Source: Climacteris rufus (taxonomy: Eukaryota; Chordata; Aves; Passeriformes; Climacteridae). Taken from it: 64,000 nucleotides of DNA. The DNA is taken from NCBI GenBank assembly GCA_013398175.1, contig VZRZ01006843.1, forward strand, positions 62,001 through 126,000, given 5' to 3'. The notes under the pieces were generated by a model. The model was not told where the DNA came from, ran no database searches, and saw only the letters and a program-made list of their open reading frames with translations. The translations under genes were made by a program, and so were the position numbers. Below are positions 1-14,850 of this stretch, piece by piece; position 1 is the stretch's first letter; every line of letters begins with the position of its first letter.

Positions 1-3000
1 GTTCATTTATCTTCCTAGGTAATCTTTAGAAGAAATACTAGTTTAATCAGTGCATGTGCAAACCACCAGAGATAAAAAGTTTAGCCTAATTTGTCTCACT
101 AAATTGTAATGCCTCTAGTAAACAAATCTTGGCTTGAAAGGAAACCAAGAAAATCTAAATAAACACCTTGCATAAAATGTTTATCTCCTCTTTGTTACAT
201 GTAGTATTGCTGATATTTTATAAACCTTGGCTTGTGATGCAAGAAAAACAAAAACACACTCACTATATGCTTTTGCAGTTACCTCAGATAGTTGCTTGTG
301 AATATTCATTATAGTTTTTAAGCCCAAGATATTTCATATTATTACAGAAAAGTAACGTGAATAATTACATGGCAGAATGAAATACTATATTACAACAGCT
401 GTGCAGTATACAATCAGAAGAGATTAATTTTAATTTCACTTTCCATGCTTTTGAAATCCATACAGCTTTGCAGCTAATAGCATGCAGGATTTCTTAACTT
501 GGTATAGCATTATTGCTGTTAACCTTATCTTCTTCTCACTCAAGAGAACAATTTTGCCACTCACTTTGAGAGAAGTAGGTTCATTCTGTTAAGCTCTTCT
601 TCCACAAATGTGGAAGTGCTTGGCATGAAAACACATGCAAATGTGTGAATCTTTGCGGAGTAAAGTCATAAGACAATGAAAAATTGCTGGATTGAAAGCA
701 TCTCTGGAATAAATTAACTCAGATCACTCTGTTAATTTCTGCAAAGTTAAGGTCCCTGAATGCAGACTGCACTTTCTAAAAAAATCCACAGGTCTAATTC
801 TCCAACAGCATGCAGTGGCTCAATTTTAGAGCACTATTTCAATGGCTACATTTTGGTTGTTTTTCTAAAGAGTCCTATCAGTGGGAGAAATCTCATTAAA
901 GGGAATTTTGCCCTTATAAGGCTTCCAGGATCCAGACTTTCTGGGCAACTCAGATTGGAATCTGATCTCAATAGCTAGGTTTTTCAAAATACATCTGTGT
1001 GTCATTATTCATAAAACTAATCCCAGCAACTTGAATCAGACCATATTTGTGTGAAAATGAGCATATATGTTCAAACGCCTGCCAGATTGGGCCCTAATAA
1101 TTATTTATTTTTTAAGTATAGGAATTTTTAGTATATATCACTGCATAAACGTTGATCCTATGTCTCACGCTGTACAAGGAGGAGAGGCATTTTTAAGCAA
1201 AAAAAAGTACAGCAGTATTTCTAATAAGGTCATTGTCTAACATATTTTTTTATTAGACAGCATCCTTGCCAAATATATATGCACTGGGTGGAAAATATGC
1301 TTTCTTCCTAATTAAGAAATTAGAGGGTAAAGATAAAAGTAGAGCATCTCCATTTCTGGACAACAGAGACATAACTCATGTCAGATGCCGCAATTCTTAT
1401 CACTTTCTCATTATGCACATTTATCATGGTCATTCATCTACTTATCAGGTCTGCACGATGGAACTAACATCAAAAAAGCACAAACAGCCATAAGACTTCT
1501 AAAAGAGCATGACTTTGTGCCTGACCTTTGAAAATGTATCAAAAGCACTTAATGTTCTCTCTCTCAGACAGCAAATAATGTAAATTTTAAAGATTAAAGA
1601 CAAGCCTGCAGAATATATATAGAAAACCCTATTATCAACATATCTTTAATGGTCTATGCCTCTTTTTTCATTGCTTTGCTTGGTGAGCTAGCCTCTCAAA
1701 TGTTTTAAATTGCCACAGTTCCTCACTAAAGCAAGTTGTAGCTGTGCCAGTTTACACAAACTAAGGCTCAAACCCATGCTCATTTCCAAAAAATGGTCTG
1801 GTCTGGATCCTGTTGTTCTAGGGCTTTAAAAGAACCTGACAATACACTCTGGGAACAGCACAACTACACCAGAGTGAAATTAGGATTAGGTTCTCTCCAC
1901 ATCACCTCAATACTACTCTGTGTGGAAGCACAACAGCCCTTTTTTTTTGTGCATCCTACAGAATCTTTACACAGAGGCTCGTAGCCTGGCTACATGGATG
2001 ACCCAATAAAAATAAAGGCTTGTCTCCGTTAACTTTGTCAAGTGATCAGCAGGTTCAATAAATCAGAACCATATTCTGTAAGAAAAACTAACTCCTCTCC
2101 CAGAGCACATTGGCAAGCTGATTTTTATAGCTCTTCTTTGTAAGAATGGCTGTCAGAAGAGCGATACACGGGGTGTAATTAGGAAATACTAGTCTGAGAC
2201 CTCTTGGTTGGTGCTACTGGAGGCTGGTGGGAAGCAGAGGAAATGGCTGAGATTCAGCAAGTAGGTGCCCTTCAGTCCACCTTACACATCCTTTGATCAG
2301 CTCCTGGGGGAAATGGAAGCTGAGTAAGGGCATCCTGCCTGCTTAGCCTGTAAGGCACAGACAAAGTAACATGGCCTTGTAGAAATTTACTGCAGTAGAC
2401 AGTTGTTCACCCTCTCTGGACTATTCCTTGGATCTTCTCAGGGTCTCACCCTGGGAGCTGGCAGCCAAGGGAATGTGCTAGGTACAGGCTGTTTACATGG
2501 CGCCCTGGAAAGTTTCTGACAAATTGCTCCTGAGTACTGTTGTACAAGTTTATCTGAATGAGAAAGAAGAAACAGAATACTGTCCAGCATTTCTTTTACA
2601 ATGAAATTAAACAAATATCAGTAAGGCACTTGACATGCAGTTCATTTCTATTTTCAGTACAAAGACACACTGTGGTTATGAAACCTCAGACAACATTTTA
2701 GCTTTGTAGGTGTGAATTACAGAGAATTAAACTGAAAGCTGAAAACAATCTGGCAAATGTAGCCATTTTGTGCAATGTTCAATAATAGATCACAATTTGG
2801 CAAAATAATAAGCAATCTAAATTGTGTGATGAATAGTTAATTTAATTGATTTAAAATAAAAATACATGTTTCCTACTTCTGGCTTTTGCTGTAATTGTCA
2901 TATCACTTGACATGCAGTGTCACACCTTCACTGATGTGACAGTTTCAACATCATACTCATAATAAGCACCTGAAAAATCACAAGGAGTTGGAACATTATC

Positions 3001-6000
3001 AGACAAGGGCAGGCAAGACTTCCTGACTTAAGCACTGCTTTAACTTCCAGGCACTGCAAAAATACATGTACCCTGGCTGCTTTAGTGGCAAAAAATGTTC
3101 TGCTGCAAGTACCTACGTAAATGAATTATGGTGTTTGTGGTCCTAAAAGTAGTAATTCCAGATGGGAACGATGTCGCTGGGAGCTTCAGCTTAGACCCCA
3201 TTGATGAGGTCTTCGTAAGAACCAGTGTAACACCAAATACAGCTGTTTTCAGCAGTTGCCCAGTTAGGGTCATTAAATGATATGGGATGTATGGCCCACA
3301 ATGGAGAGATAAGGATGAAACAATAAACATGAAGAAAGAAAGAAAGACAGTAGAGTAGTAGTCTTCAAAATCACGAAAGAAGGGTAGAGAAAGCCTTTCC
3401 CCTTGATCTGAGAATCACAGAATGAGACTTGTCTACGTCTCCAGAATGCTGCCCTGCAGGAACAGCCTTTGTAAGAAAGGCTATAACCTGTGGAGTTATT
3501 AAAATGCAGACCTTATTTTGAGAATGATAGCAGAAGTCTAAATCATAGCCATAGTTTTGCTATAGGGATGATTAGCTATTACAATCAGGATGTCATTATA
3601 ATGACATGTAAAATAGGTTACCAAAGACCTACCTTAGAATAGGACTAAGTGGCAAGAGAAGGCACACCACAAAAAGCCTGTATGAGAGAAAATCTCTGTT
3701 CCTTTTACTGATCCCATGAGACTGCACAGTCCATTGTTCCTCTTTTCAGTGAACTCTTACTGAGTCTCTGCAAGGATTTACAACTTTAGCACAGGATAAT
3801 CAATTCAAATACTCTGAAAGCACAGCTCTGAAACTATCCAATCAAAACCAAACTGACAGTGACAGAGAGATAAAGCGTGCGTTTGGAAGCTACACGCTGA
3901 CATTACCACAACTAGAATGTGTAGTGGCATTGCATCATCAGGCAGAATCAAAATGTATGGGCAGAAGACAGACTACTAATGTGCACTGCAGAAACAGATT
4001 AAAACTGAAAGATGACAGGCTAAACAAGACTGTTTTACAGACTGAAGGCTGTGCAGATGGCTAGTGACACTGATCCTTTTACACTACTTCCCACACTAGT
4101 ATAATGAGCCTGAAGCTTAGGAGTGGGAAGAGGGAAAGATTGTAATATGCTGACATTGTAAGATAGCAATAAGTTTTCTTCTTTGTCCATGTTTGTTGTG
4201 TTTTGGGTATACTGACAGTGTGTATCACATACAACCTATTAACATTTTACAGAAAACACTGAAAAGGTTAACATAAAGGTACAGTAAATTATACACAGAA
4301 CATTCTGAGAGGGTTTAATGAAGAAAAATATCCTTTTAAGTTAATTCACATAAATTTGTTATGTTGTTTCATTTTTTTTTTTTTTAAAGAGAGTCTTACA
4401 GTTCCAAATTCCTATAAGAAGATCATTCAAGCCCCAGAACAGAAAATGCAATGTAATTGCATAACTGGAAAAGCATATAAGTGTATAATATGACTTCAGT
4501 GGTGATATTAAGATGACCTGCTGGAATTAAGTATGAAATCTTTTGTGAATCTCAAATCTAATTTTGGGGGATTCATTTACACTGCTGTAGGGCACAGGCT
4601 ACATTTCTTAGTTTTCTGCTCCTAAAATATTTACCTTTCTGGAAGGTTAGCTCTCAGGGCAAAATAACTTGCAATTAAGAAAATGGTCTTATGAGTAATA
4701 AATTTAAAAAGAAAGGGAGTGAAACTGTCATCTAACAGACCTACTTCATAGATATGCATATCAGAACAATTTAAATAATCTAGTAACTCCTGTAGGTTTG
4801 TACAGGTACTAACTAAGAGCAGCAGATGCATGTACTGAGACAACATTAACAATCCTTCTAGGTAGATCACTGGCAACATTTATTCAATCAGAACAAGATC
4901 TGTTTAAGTATGAAATTTTAAACACACAAAATGAACACCTAGAGATCACTACAGGAATATAGAAAACAGAATCTAAAAATAAGTGCTATCTTGGTCGGTG
5001 ACAGAAACCCTCAGTTGTGTTGTGGGCTGCAAAATGGTATAAACAGTATAGACAAAGCATGATGGGGCAATAGATCACAGTAATAACATTTGCAATAAAC
5101 AATAACAGAACAAAGCAGACATCTATAAAAATCCCATGAGGAATTTGCGTTATCCATAATTTTTCTTTACATTTGAGAATCTGTGTCAGGAAAGGCCATT
5201 ACAGCCAATGGCACCAATTAATTTCTGCTACTTTTAATGACATGTTTCTGGGTAAAAACCTCAGATAATACCCCAGGCTCATGACTGATAGAAGCCTGTG
5301 TTTGATTTGTACCATACCGTTGTTTTTTTTAGTATTTTTAAAGAGTCCCAGTGCAGCCAATCAAGAAATCAACATGAAATACTCAGATCTCCTCTTGTAA
5401 AGTACAAGAAAACAGAAAGACAATGGAACTTCCTTCATAGTGTTGACAGAATATTGGTGATTTTATTTCAGTACATCTCCAGATGATGGATGACCCAAAT
5501 TTTTATTCCAGAAGCAAATTATAGCCAAAAAGAAATCTTTGATTCTCCTGCCATTCTGGATATTATTTTACCCTTAGAAGGGCTGTTGAAATGCAGAGGA
5601 GATAAAAATAATTGATTTTGAGAGGTGAGATATCAGAACAAACTGATTTCGTATTTGGTTTTCTGGTCTTCAGATAACCAACAGGTTTCAAGCATATAAG
5701 AAAAAATTCCAGGTTGGATTTTTTATTTATCTCTCATAGAGAAACGTGGAGAATTCAGAAAATGCAGACACAGTTCCCTATTATTTTCTGGAAGTATTCA
5801 TCATCATTCGCTTATACTTTGAGATCCAATGTAGAATTAAACAACAGAGGTAGGTAGATCTTTGCTGTCTAGTGAGCTTCTTAGACCTATTGCAATAGAT
5901 CCTGGCATTCCCACCTCTATAACAGTAAGACATGTATAACCACTGTGACATTGAAAATAATCAATTAATCAAATTTCTCAATGAAAACATGGAGAAGCAT

Positions 6001-8358
6001 GTGTTTGTGGATTCATGCCACAGGGCAGCTGAGCGTGCAAGGAAAGTGTTTGTACATGTAACTCTCTCTATGCATATGAGTGCTGGGGGGCGATGCCTGC
6101 ATACCACAGCTTTCAGCATGAACAAAAACAGAGAGAAAGTGACAGGGGCTGGTTTTCTTAGCTACCTGCTCAGCAATGAGGGCTGTAATCAGCTCACACT
6201 GTTCTCATGGATAGCTGGGCAGGCCTACAAGCAGCACAGAGATATGGCGCACAGTCCTGTGGACTCTGGTTTATTGCACCGGTGTAATCATGCAACCCCG
6301 GGGCACAGGAGAAGCAAGCCACACAGCCACAGACCTCATACCTTGTGTGACTGCCTGTGGAAGTCAGACCACTGGTGCCCAAGACTCTGATGGAGGCTTG
6401 GATACGTATCCTGCACAATGGCTCAGACACTTCCCTGAGTCTCTCTGCTGACCTGTCTGTATCTGTTGGTGCCTGCCTACACATGCCTTCTTAATTGCTG
6501 TAGATGGGATGTGTGTCCCCATGGAGAATAGAGCACAGGATGATTTCTCTGAGGCTTACCTTTCAGGACAGCCTCACGGTACCTTTTCTAGTTACGCGCT
6601 CAAATTAATTTCTGAGAACTATTGCTTTGACATTTGGTGATTGTTAACTGCATGGAAATAATGCAACAGGAGCGTGGATCTCATTCATGAAACTGCTTTG
6701 GTGGGTTCCAATAACACATATTTAATTTATTTATTTGGAATACTTTCTGAAATAGGAAAAGTTTTGAAATACTGTAAATAAAAAGTACATGTAGCATGAG
6801 CAGCAAATAACAGATCACAGTAATGATCCTTGGTGACTTATACTTTTCAAGATTAGTGCTACTACTAGTACCTAAGTACTGAGGTGGCATTTATTTTATT
6901 TCCTTCTCACTGGTGATTATGATCTCAAACTGCAGGTCCAAATGGTAATAAACTGTTTAGCTAAGCCCTCTTACTGGGACTACCAGGAAAGATCATACCA
7001 GCTCATAGAAATGGGTTAATTCTACCAAACTTAGTACATAGGGGGGAGTTCAGAACAGTAAATCCTATGAAATTAATATATCTCATTCCCTCCAAGACTT
7101 GTGTGCACAGTAGTAGAATTACTCGTTTTTAAAAGACTCCTCTGTCACATTAAACTGATTTTAATCAGTACTCCCAAGCACTTGGAAATTAAAATACCTC
7201 TCCTTAGAAAAAAGTAATTTTCTTTTACTGTGCTTGTTCATAAATAAAAAAAAAAAATTCTTGTGTATGAGTACCTCCCCACCTTAAAAAATTACAGTCA
7301 TCCCTCCACAAACAAGCAAAGACTTCCTTGTTTCCTTTGGACAAAAACTTTTTCTGTAGAAGTTTTTATTTACTACTTCTTTCATTACAGGAAATCCTTG
7401 TTGTATTATCCATTATAGGGGTCACATCTGCTATCAGTGCTTAAAATATAGCTGTCATGTCACTGTGATTGCATTAGACTCTAAAATTTGACTCCCATAA
7501 CACATTTTCTACAAGAATATTCAAGTTCTTCTTGTCCGAAGCATTGCGCCTTTCAATTCCTTAATGCTTTCCCTTTGAAGAATAATCATCTACTATAGAA
7601 AAAGGGTATCTGCTCTCATTGTACATCACACACAACAAATTTAAAGACTATGAGTATTAATAAACAATCATGTTTAATTTTATTGGCAGAGCTACACAAA
7701 AGAATACCCTAGTATGTCCGTTCAGATATTAATTACTGTGTAATGACCAGGAAAGAGATTTTGGAAAAAATGTCACTAGATTTTGGATGCAGGCATCCTA
7801 TTTTTCTTTCTTTTTGCCTTTGTGGCAAGTACTGGGAATACTCAAACTAAAAAATGAAGTATGTCACAGATGACTCAAGTAAACCTGCTTTGTTTTGTAA
7901 AAAGACGGGTGTTTCATCCCAGGCCTAATTCAGTAGATTTATCTGCTGCAATTACAGTGCTTTGATCGCTCCAGAATAGGTGGTGTAGTGTGGGGTGTAG
8001 CTGTCCTTTTCCAATCCACTCTCCTTATCAGGATACATGTCTGTTGATTTGTGGGAAGCTGGCTGTTTTTCGTTCCTGACAAACTCCAGTGATTAAAATG
8101 TAGTGGCTTGCTCTTGTTCCCCTGATAAAGGTGACAGCTGCAGAGTTTCCAGTGTTAGTGGATATGGTCCATGCAGATTGCTTTTTAATGAAAGCAATAT
8201 ATTATCTTACCTAGAGACCCTGCAGCCTTACCTTGCTAATGTATTCTAGCTTGGCACCACATTCATCTATAAATTAGTTGTATTAAACATGTTTCTTACT
8301 ATTTATCCAGTCTCTGAAGAGTTGTGGTTGTTTTGGTTGGGGGTTTTGGCTTGTTTCT

Positions 8359-8380
8359 GTTTGTTTGTTTGTTTGTTTTT
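8359..8380 (+). repeat. (GTTT)n short tandem repeat
   Basis: About five GTTT units ending in a T run. No flanking element identified. Confidence 0.9.
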
Positions 8381-10450
8381 TAGTTTATGTTGCTTGTAAC
8401 TTTGCTTCATACCTCCTCCAGCACCACCATCATACACATAACGAACAGTGGTAGAGAGTTTTCAGAAAAACTTCTAGCATTAAATAATACAGTCACACAC
8501 ACCTCCGTACTTGATGATTTGATAATCCTTCACATTTAGCCATTAAAGTATGCATTAAAGCATGTGGAGTCAACAACACTTGATTATACTAGCCATATCT
8601 GGAAAGATTTTCCTCTTCACTCCAAGTTTAAAATCAAGATGATGGAAGTAATTTATAAAATAAAACAAAACAAGAGTTTAAGCTAAACAAAGTTGCACTT
8701 CAATTTTGTAGTCATATCTCTTCTGAATTCTCTGAAACACAGCAGAGTGAAAATTCCAGTTGGATTGTATCTTTTAAGAAAATATTGCAGGTCTCTGGAA
8801 CCCTCAAATGTTAAATTCATTATCACCAAGAGTAATCTGTTCTTCAGCTATAAGCAGTGTCACTGCCAATAATTTATATTATTTTCAGCAACCTTCATCT
8901 TGAACTAAATTTCAAAATAGGCATGGAATATTACTTGGGGACCTTCTGTTCTTCTACTAGAAGTATTTTTTGAGCAAAAGATAAATATTTCAACGGAGTT
9001 TATCTCATAAAATACACACAAAAATAAAGCAGTTGAGTTACATTTCTGTTATTTTTTCCTAAATTATAACGAGAATTTAGTATATTGATATAATCCAAAG
9101 GTGATAATTACATTATCTTTACAAATCTTTTGTAGTCATCATAATTAAAAAAAAGAAGAAGTGGTTCAATAATTTAAAAATATGTGAACTGTGAGAATAT
9201 TTTATAAATCTTAAAAACTAACTGAGCCATGGTCAGTACAAAGACTTTTCAGTGGTGGGCATTCTGCATTTTGTACTTGAAACATTGGAATTTAACTCCT
9301 TTAGGATGTCTGTGTATCTTTGCTCGTTTGTATCTTTGTTAACAATGCATGTACAGTAGGCAAGATAAGTAAGGGATTAGTAAAGGATTAAAGGAAAGCC
9401 TTTGATTTATATACACTGCAAACACTGCCTCGTCAGTTAATTTTTTGAATTTTTGAATTTTGTTGAAAAGATAACAAAATATGGTACCCTTTTATTTCCG
9501 CCATCTAAACCAGCACCCCTTTTATCTCCAATTTCCTGAAAAAATGATCCTTAGTTTTCCAGGTATTTTATAAAAATAAGGATATTCTCAGCAGCAGCTT
9601 TGATGCAAAGTATTCATTTATTTTCTGTCTTGCTTTTGTTTATGTTGTAAATTTTAAGGTCATCTGGACCTGTAAAGTTTTCTTGTTTCAAGTGAATAAA
9701 TTGTAACCTCTTTGTTAAATAGCTAGCATCCATTGAGCCTGTGAATGCAGAGATAAAGACAGAGAAAGCAAGCATGTAAACCTGTAATTCTGAGAAGGGC
9801 CATAAAGCCTTCTGGTCACTTAACCCAGAAATACCAATTCGCAGCTGGGGTGGGAACTGCACTTTCTCATGGTCCCTTTTTTTCTTTTGGCAAGGTTTCT
9901 TTCTGAAAACAGATACACTTTTACCCCATGTCAAATATGTGAGAGGTATTCAAGATACAACTACACCTTATGCAATACAGCACTCTTTTACATTCCCTTT
10001 GAAATCAACAAAAAGGCTCCAGCTTCCTAAGTTACTTCAGACATGTTTGCTCCTTATCAGTAAATATAATTTATTTTTGTTTTCTTTATAACCATCTAAA
10101 GTCCTGACTATGCCATGCTGGCATCTGAATCATATGTAAATAACTCACGTCATAGTCAGAGATTTAATGCTTAAGCTGGTAAATTAATATACTGGGTTAT
10201 CTGAGTCTTCGGAAGCCAATTTGATTTTTGCTTTTGCTGGAAACAGGATCATGAATTCATATAGGTACAAAACTGTACAGCACTAATGTAACACTTTATG
10301 TGCTCTGCAGTGATCTAAGAAGTCTGCTTGCATGTACTATGCATCATCATTCAACTGTTTAGTACTCAAGTTGATTATCTGAATGGGTGCCTTTCTTAGC
10401 AGAATTTGTTCTAACAAAATGCAAAACACTTTCATTGAAAATTTCTTTTA

Positions 10451-10470
10451 AGCATTAGCATTAGCATTAG
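10451..10470 (+). repeat. (AGCATT)3 short tandem repeat
   Basis: Three exact hexamer units plus AG. Confidence 0.9.
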
Positions 10471-13400
10471 TCTTTCTATTTTGTATGACAGTATTATGCT
10501 AGTGTGTATGGTAGTATATGCTGTCACTCCACTGCCATATTTTGTGGAGAGTTCATAGTAAACCATGTGTGTCACAAGTATAAATTGCTTTTTTTTGTTT
10601 CATTTCAGTAAATTCTTGCATTTTGCTTCTTATAAATAAAGAACTCAATAAGTGATCAGTAAAGAACTTGTAAAATTATGTATTATGAACTGCACAGTTT
10701 GATAATTGTGTAGAAAGCAATCAAATGATGCACTGGCGTTCTCATCCCCCCTAGGAGATATTAAGGATCACAGTTAACGTATTCTACATCTTGCACGCAT
10801 ACTTAACTCTTGAGCACGCAGCCTTGAATGCTTAGGATATATTCCATCCTCTTTTTGCTTGTCAGCTGTGCCTCAGAGGCACACAGACACCAAATCAGAC
10901 AAAACCATCTGTATCTCCCCAGCAGCAGGGGAAGGCAACACCCTTCTGTGCTTGGTCCCAGAAAAGGCTAGAAAAGTGAGGACATGTGATGCAGCAAAGA
11001 CAGAGGATATGACTCCACCATGAGGAAAAAGATGGGAAAAGTGAAAAAGGCTCTAAAGGAAAAAAAGAGTTTTCATTTTGTCCCCATTAATCATTTAGAC
11101 AACTGTATGGGTCCGCAAAACATACACAAGCAAACCCATAGGGTGCTGATTGCAGCATTTGTTCTTTACGTATAACCAACCATTGCTTTGCAAATTGGTT
11201 CCTCTGATATATTTTGCCATAAATAATCTGTTTAAAGCAAACATTAGATAGAGTATATGGGCTGTTCTCCCCTATCTTGTCTGTATATTGCTGTTGCACA
11301 AAGAGATTTTGATTGACAAAATAATACATTGGTATAAAACAAGCAGAAATGCCATGTCATAAATCACAACAGAAAGAAAAGAGATTATCAAACAACTAAA
11401 TAATGCAACCCACAGCAAAACATACCAGTAAATCATACAAAACAGGGTAAATTAGATAACACTGTCCATATACAATTACACCAGTTGGCTCCCACAACAG
11501 CCTTTAAATATGACATGTTATTTGACATGTATGCAATTAGAGCTTAAAATCATTTTTTTTTCTATTCCATTTAAAATAAAAAATGTACTATTTCCAAATC
11601 AAATGCTACCTTTTTAGTCAAGATGGACAAGAAGCAGTATCAAGTTAGCAGCAGCACCTCAGCAGCATAATGCAAGCCAGAAAAGAATGGTTTTCCTGAA
11701 TGCTGTGAAAGATCGGCGCTCAGATCATTATTTCTACACCTCATTCACGTTTATTTATTATTCCAGCTTTCCTCCGCTACTCCCCACAGGCCTTATTGTA
11801 AAACCAAGACCCATTGAAAAGTAAAAGCTCTAAAGCATGATTATATAGATGACACTTTAAGTATCAAAGAAGGTGTAGCTCTTTACAGGTGGATATGCAC
11901 TGAAACAGAGCCATAGCCTCTCCAGTGTTCAGTCCCATGGGAAAGTGACTGAAGTGACACACTGGTACAGCACTGAGCACAGAGCTGAGAGACAGAACAA
12001 TGCTAATGTGATGTTTCAAGGCTGTCAGATTCACATACCTACTCTGCCACTGTACTTTTATCAGAAAACTCAGAGCAGCAGTGCTTTGCTTCCTCACCCA
12101 ACTTAGAGAAGCATTAGAAGCATTGACCGGTTTCCATGGAAGTTTGAGCGTGAAGGTCACGAGAAACGTGTTCAGTGTTCAGCATCACTGGGTGATAATT
12201 CCTAGCTCAAGTCCCATCCTCCTTGTGCCTTTTGGCTGTCCACTGATGTGGGTACATCAAATGGGTCCAAGGCTATAGGCTGATATGAAGTCACCCAAAG
12301 GTCACAGAGACATGTGGGTGCAAGTAAATGGTCTAGGGTTCTGGCTTTTCCTTATTTTCACCTGTTGTCTCTCCAGCCAGAGATAGAACCTTGCACTCTC
12401 CAGGTTCACAGTCTGCATGCATGACTCTTCCAAAAGTACTCCTTTCCCTACCCAGGCTGCTTCCTCTCCTTGTGACTCCACTTCTGCCACAATTGCCCAG
12501 ACACTGTCTGCCTAAGGAGAGGAAGGTGGACAAACCTGCTTACAGAAGGAGTTGACAGTAGGTATATGAGAAACATGCAAAAACCAGGGACCTGCAAAGG
12601 TTCCTGAGCTGCAAGGAGTCACAAACCCAGTTCCACATCTCAGTCCCTATGGAGTTTATGTTGTAGGGGCACATAGGTATATCCATGCTATGCTGTGACG
12701 TGCAGCAGATTGATGTCCCAGATGGTCCTAAGGAAGTTCAGCTTGATGTTACCTTCTAAAGCCTTCCAAGAGCAGGATTTGCTGCACAACTCTGGAGAAG
12801 ATAGGTAACTTTGATCTCAAATTCTTGAGCTGTATTCTTCCTCCTTATTACCTTCCTGGCAGTCATTAAAAGCTAATGTCTTCCTGTTGGCTTCTCACTG
12901 TTTATCCAGAGTAGATTGTGCTGACGAAGGGACAGCTCTGACTGTTTGAGGACTGCATTTGAATCATTAGTGTAAAGTCAGCATCGTTCTCTCTGTCCTC
13001 TCTGTGTTCAGCAAAGAAACCAAACCTTTCTAATTCCCAAAAGAGTAAGATGACAAAATAAATGACATAAAAAAAATTAAAATATACAGATATTTCCCTT
13101 ACACTTATGAAGCAGTGCTCCACGAAGATCAACTTTGCATTAACTTGGACATTTCTTGTAAATTTTTCTATAAAGAAAAAATACTTCAGAAATGAACACT
13201 ATACATAGTTTTTAAATAATCAGATGACTACTTCAAAACTCTGACAAACAATATTATCTTCTTTATGCATGAAAAATGATTATGTCCTGGTGCTTTTATA
13301 TATTTTTTTCCCTGCAGTCTATTTATTATCTAGATGCTTTTAAAAAACATAATAAGGAAGTACTTTACAATTTCCACACAAATTCTTTTCCAGGTCATCA

Positions 13401-13765
13401 TGAAAATTTTGGCTCATTTCAGGAGTCAAACATAATATATTGCACCTGAAGACAGCCCCAAAAAGTGAGACAGCTGCACTAGGTAGAAACCCAAAGAAAG
13501 GTTAAACATCATAAGTAAATAAAACTAATTTTTATTGCCATTCATTGTTCCTTTTCTTTCTGTTTCTGCCTTGTCTCTGAATCGTAGGGCTGTTGCATCA
13601 GAAACTGGTTGTATTTTATGCTAAAGTACATAGTTCTTGTTTATTAAAAACAAATTGAACAAGTGACAGTTATTCATAACAAGTCTTCACTCTTTCAGTC
13701 CTGTAGAGAACAAGAAACATCAGGAAATAACAATTAATGAAACAAACTGTTCTGCAATGATAGCT

Positions 13766-13786
13766 ATAATCATAATCATAATCATA
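13766..13786 (+). repeat. (ATAATC)3 short tandem repeat
   Basis: Three and a half perfect hexamer units. Confidence 0.9.
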
Positions 13787-14394
13787 CTTTATGACAAAGA
13801 ATTACAATGAAGTTTCCTCTCAAATATTTCTGTGCACTATTCTGTTGGTATTAATCATATTATGCAGAATCAGACTCAGAAATAAAATGAATTCTGGTGA
13901 TGAGTGCTAAATCAATTCTTTCCTTTGATTCTATGTGTGATTTTAAAAATGATGCCTTGTTAGTGAAAGCTCTGTCTGTATGTTTTTGGGTTTTTTTAAA
14001 TCATTTTCATCCAATACACTTGATAAGCAAAGGACAAATATTCTGGAGTGTTCTCACTTCAGACTCTTGATTCATGATGGTTGCAAACAAATTCCCTTCC
14101 TGGAAAATCAGACAGAGAAAATTGCACCCTTTGAGGCTGGCTTTCCTGAATACAGAGGAAGAAATTAAATCTCACTGGATTTATCTTATTTTCTCTTTGA
14201 GGCCTGCCCATTCAATAAGCATGCAAGGCCAAACTGTGTCTTAGTAAATGTGGCAAAACCATCAAATGTGCTTGTGCTAGTCACTGGGGCGTGATGGGGA
14301 AAGGCATTTTCTCAGATTGCCTGTTGCAGGGAGGGAGGATTGAGTGGGGAGCTCGAAAAGTACACGTCTCCGGGCTTGCTAAACTTAGTTTTAA

Positions 14395-14850
14395 TTTAGC
14401 AAAGGGCGAGCACGCTACCTCCGACGGCAGAAGCGTTCCAATGCACCCTTTCACTCAAGGGCAGCACTTGAAAATTTCATTTCCTTCCTCCGCTTCGCTC
14501 GGTCCCCACCGGCAGGCGGCAAAAGAAGCCGGCGAGTGAGAAGAGTTCCGGGACCGCGCGGAGCGGCCGAGGCGCGGCCCGGCTTCCTGCGGCTCCTGGC
14601 CCCTCCTGCTCCTCACGGAGCGCGGGGCGCTTCCCGTTCGGCGGTGACAGCCCCGCCAGCCGCCGGCCCGCTGCCGTCTCGCCTCTCCGCGGGGCAAAAG
14701 CCCCCTCTGCTGCCTCCGACGAGGAAAAGAGTTTCCAAGGAAAACACCGCCTTCGCCGCCGGCGCCTGCGCTCCGGCACACGGCCGGCGGCGTCGCTTTG
14801 GGCCGGAGGCTGAAGCCTCCCGTGTCACCCGATGAGGGCATGGCCGAAGG
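14395..14850. promoter_or_regulatory. CpG island, probable promoter of unknown transcript
   Basis: This is the only strongly GC-rich, CpG-dense stretch in the window, with sharp change from AT-rich flanks. It contains a GC box (CCCCGCC at 14651-14657), an NRF1-like site (GCGCCTGCGC at 14762-14771), and a palindrome GGGGCAAAAGCCCC at 14691-14704. CpG islands in birds usually mark promoters. Several overlapping frames are open on both strands (up to 135 codons, Arg/Pro/Ala-rich) only because stops are rare in such sequence. No convincing first-exon donor fixes the strand; GTGAGA at 14536 on the plus strand is a weak candidate. It lies about 16.5 kb past the SNCAIP 3' end, so an unannotated noncoding RNA or a distal regulatory element are both possible. 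Confidence 0.75.

Larger units (their letters stand above)
1..14394. other. Noncoding region downstream of SNCAIP, part 1
   Basis: AT-rich sequence with no recognisable coding exon, RNA gene or large transposon on either strand. Only short ORFs occur. The longest, 152 codons at 5932-6390 on the plus strand, has no recognisable domain and is overlapped by an antisense ORF. Short T runs and simple repeats are present. Confidence 0.7.

Noticed and set aside
3410..3430. GAGAATCACAGAATGAG as a CR1 3' end
   Set aside because: Only the first dozen bases resemble CR1 and the following sequence does not continue the match.
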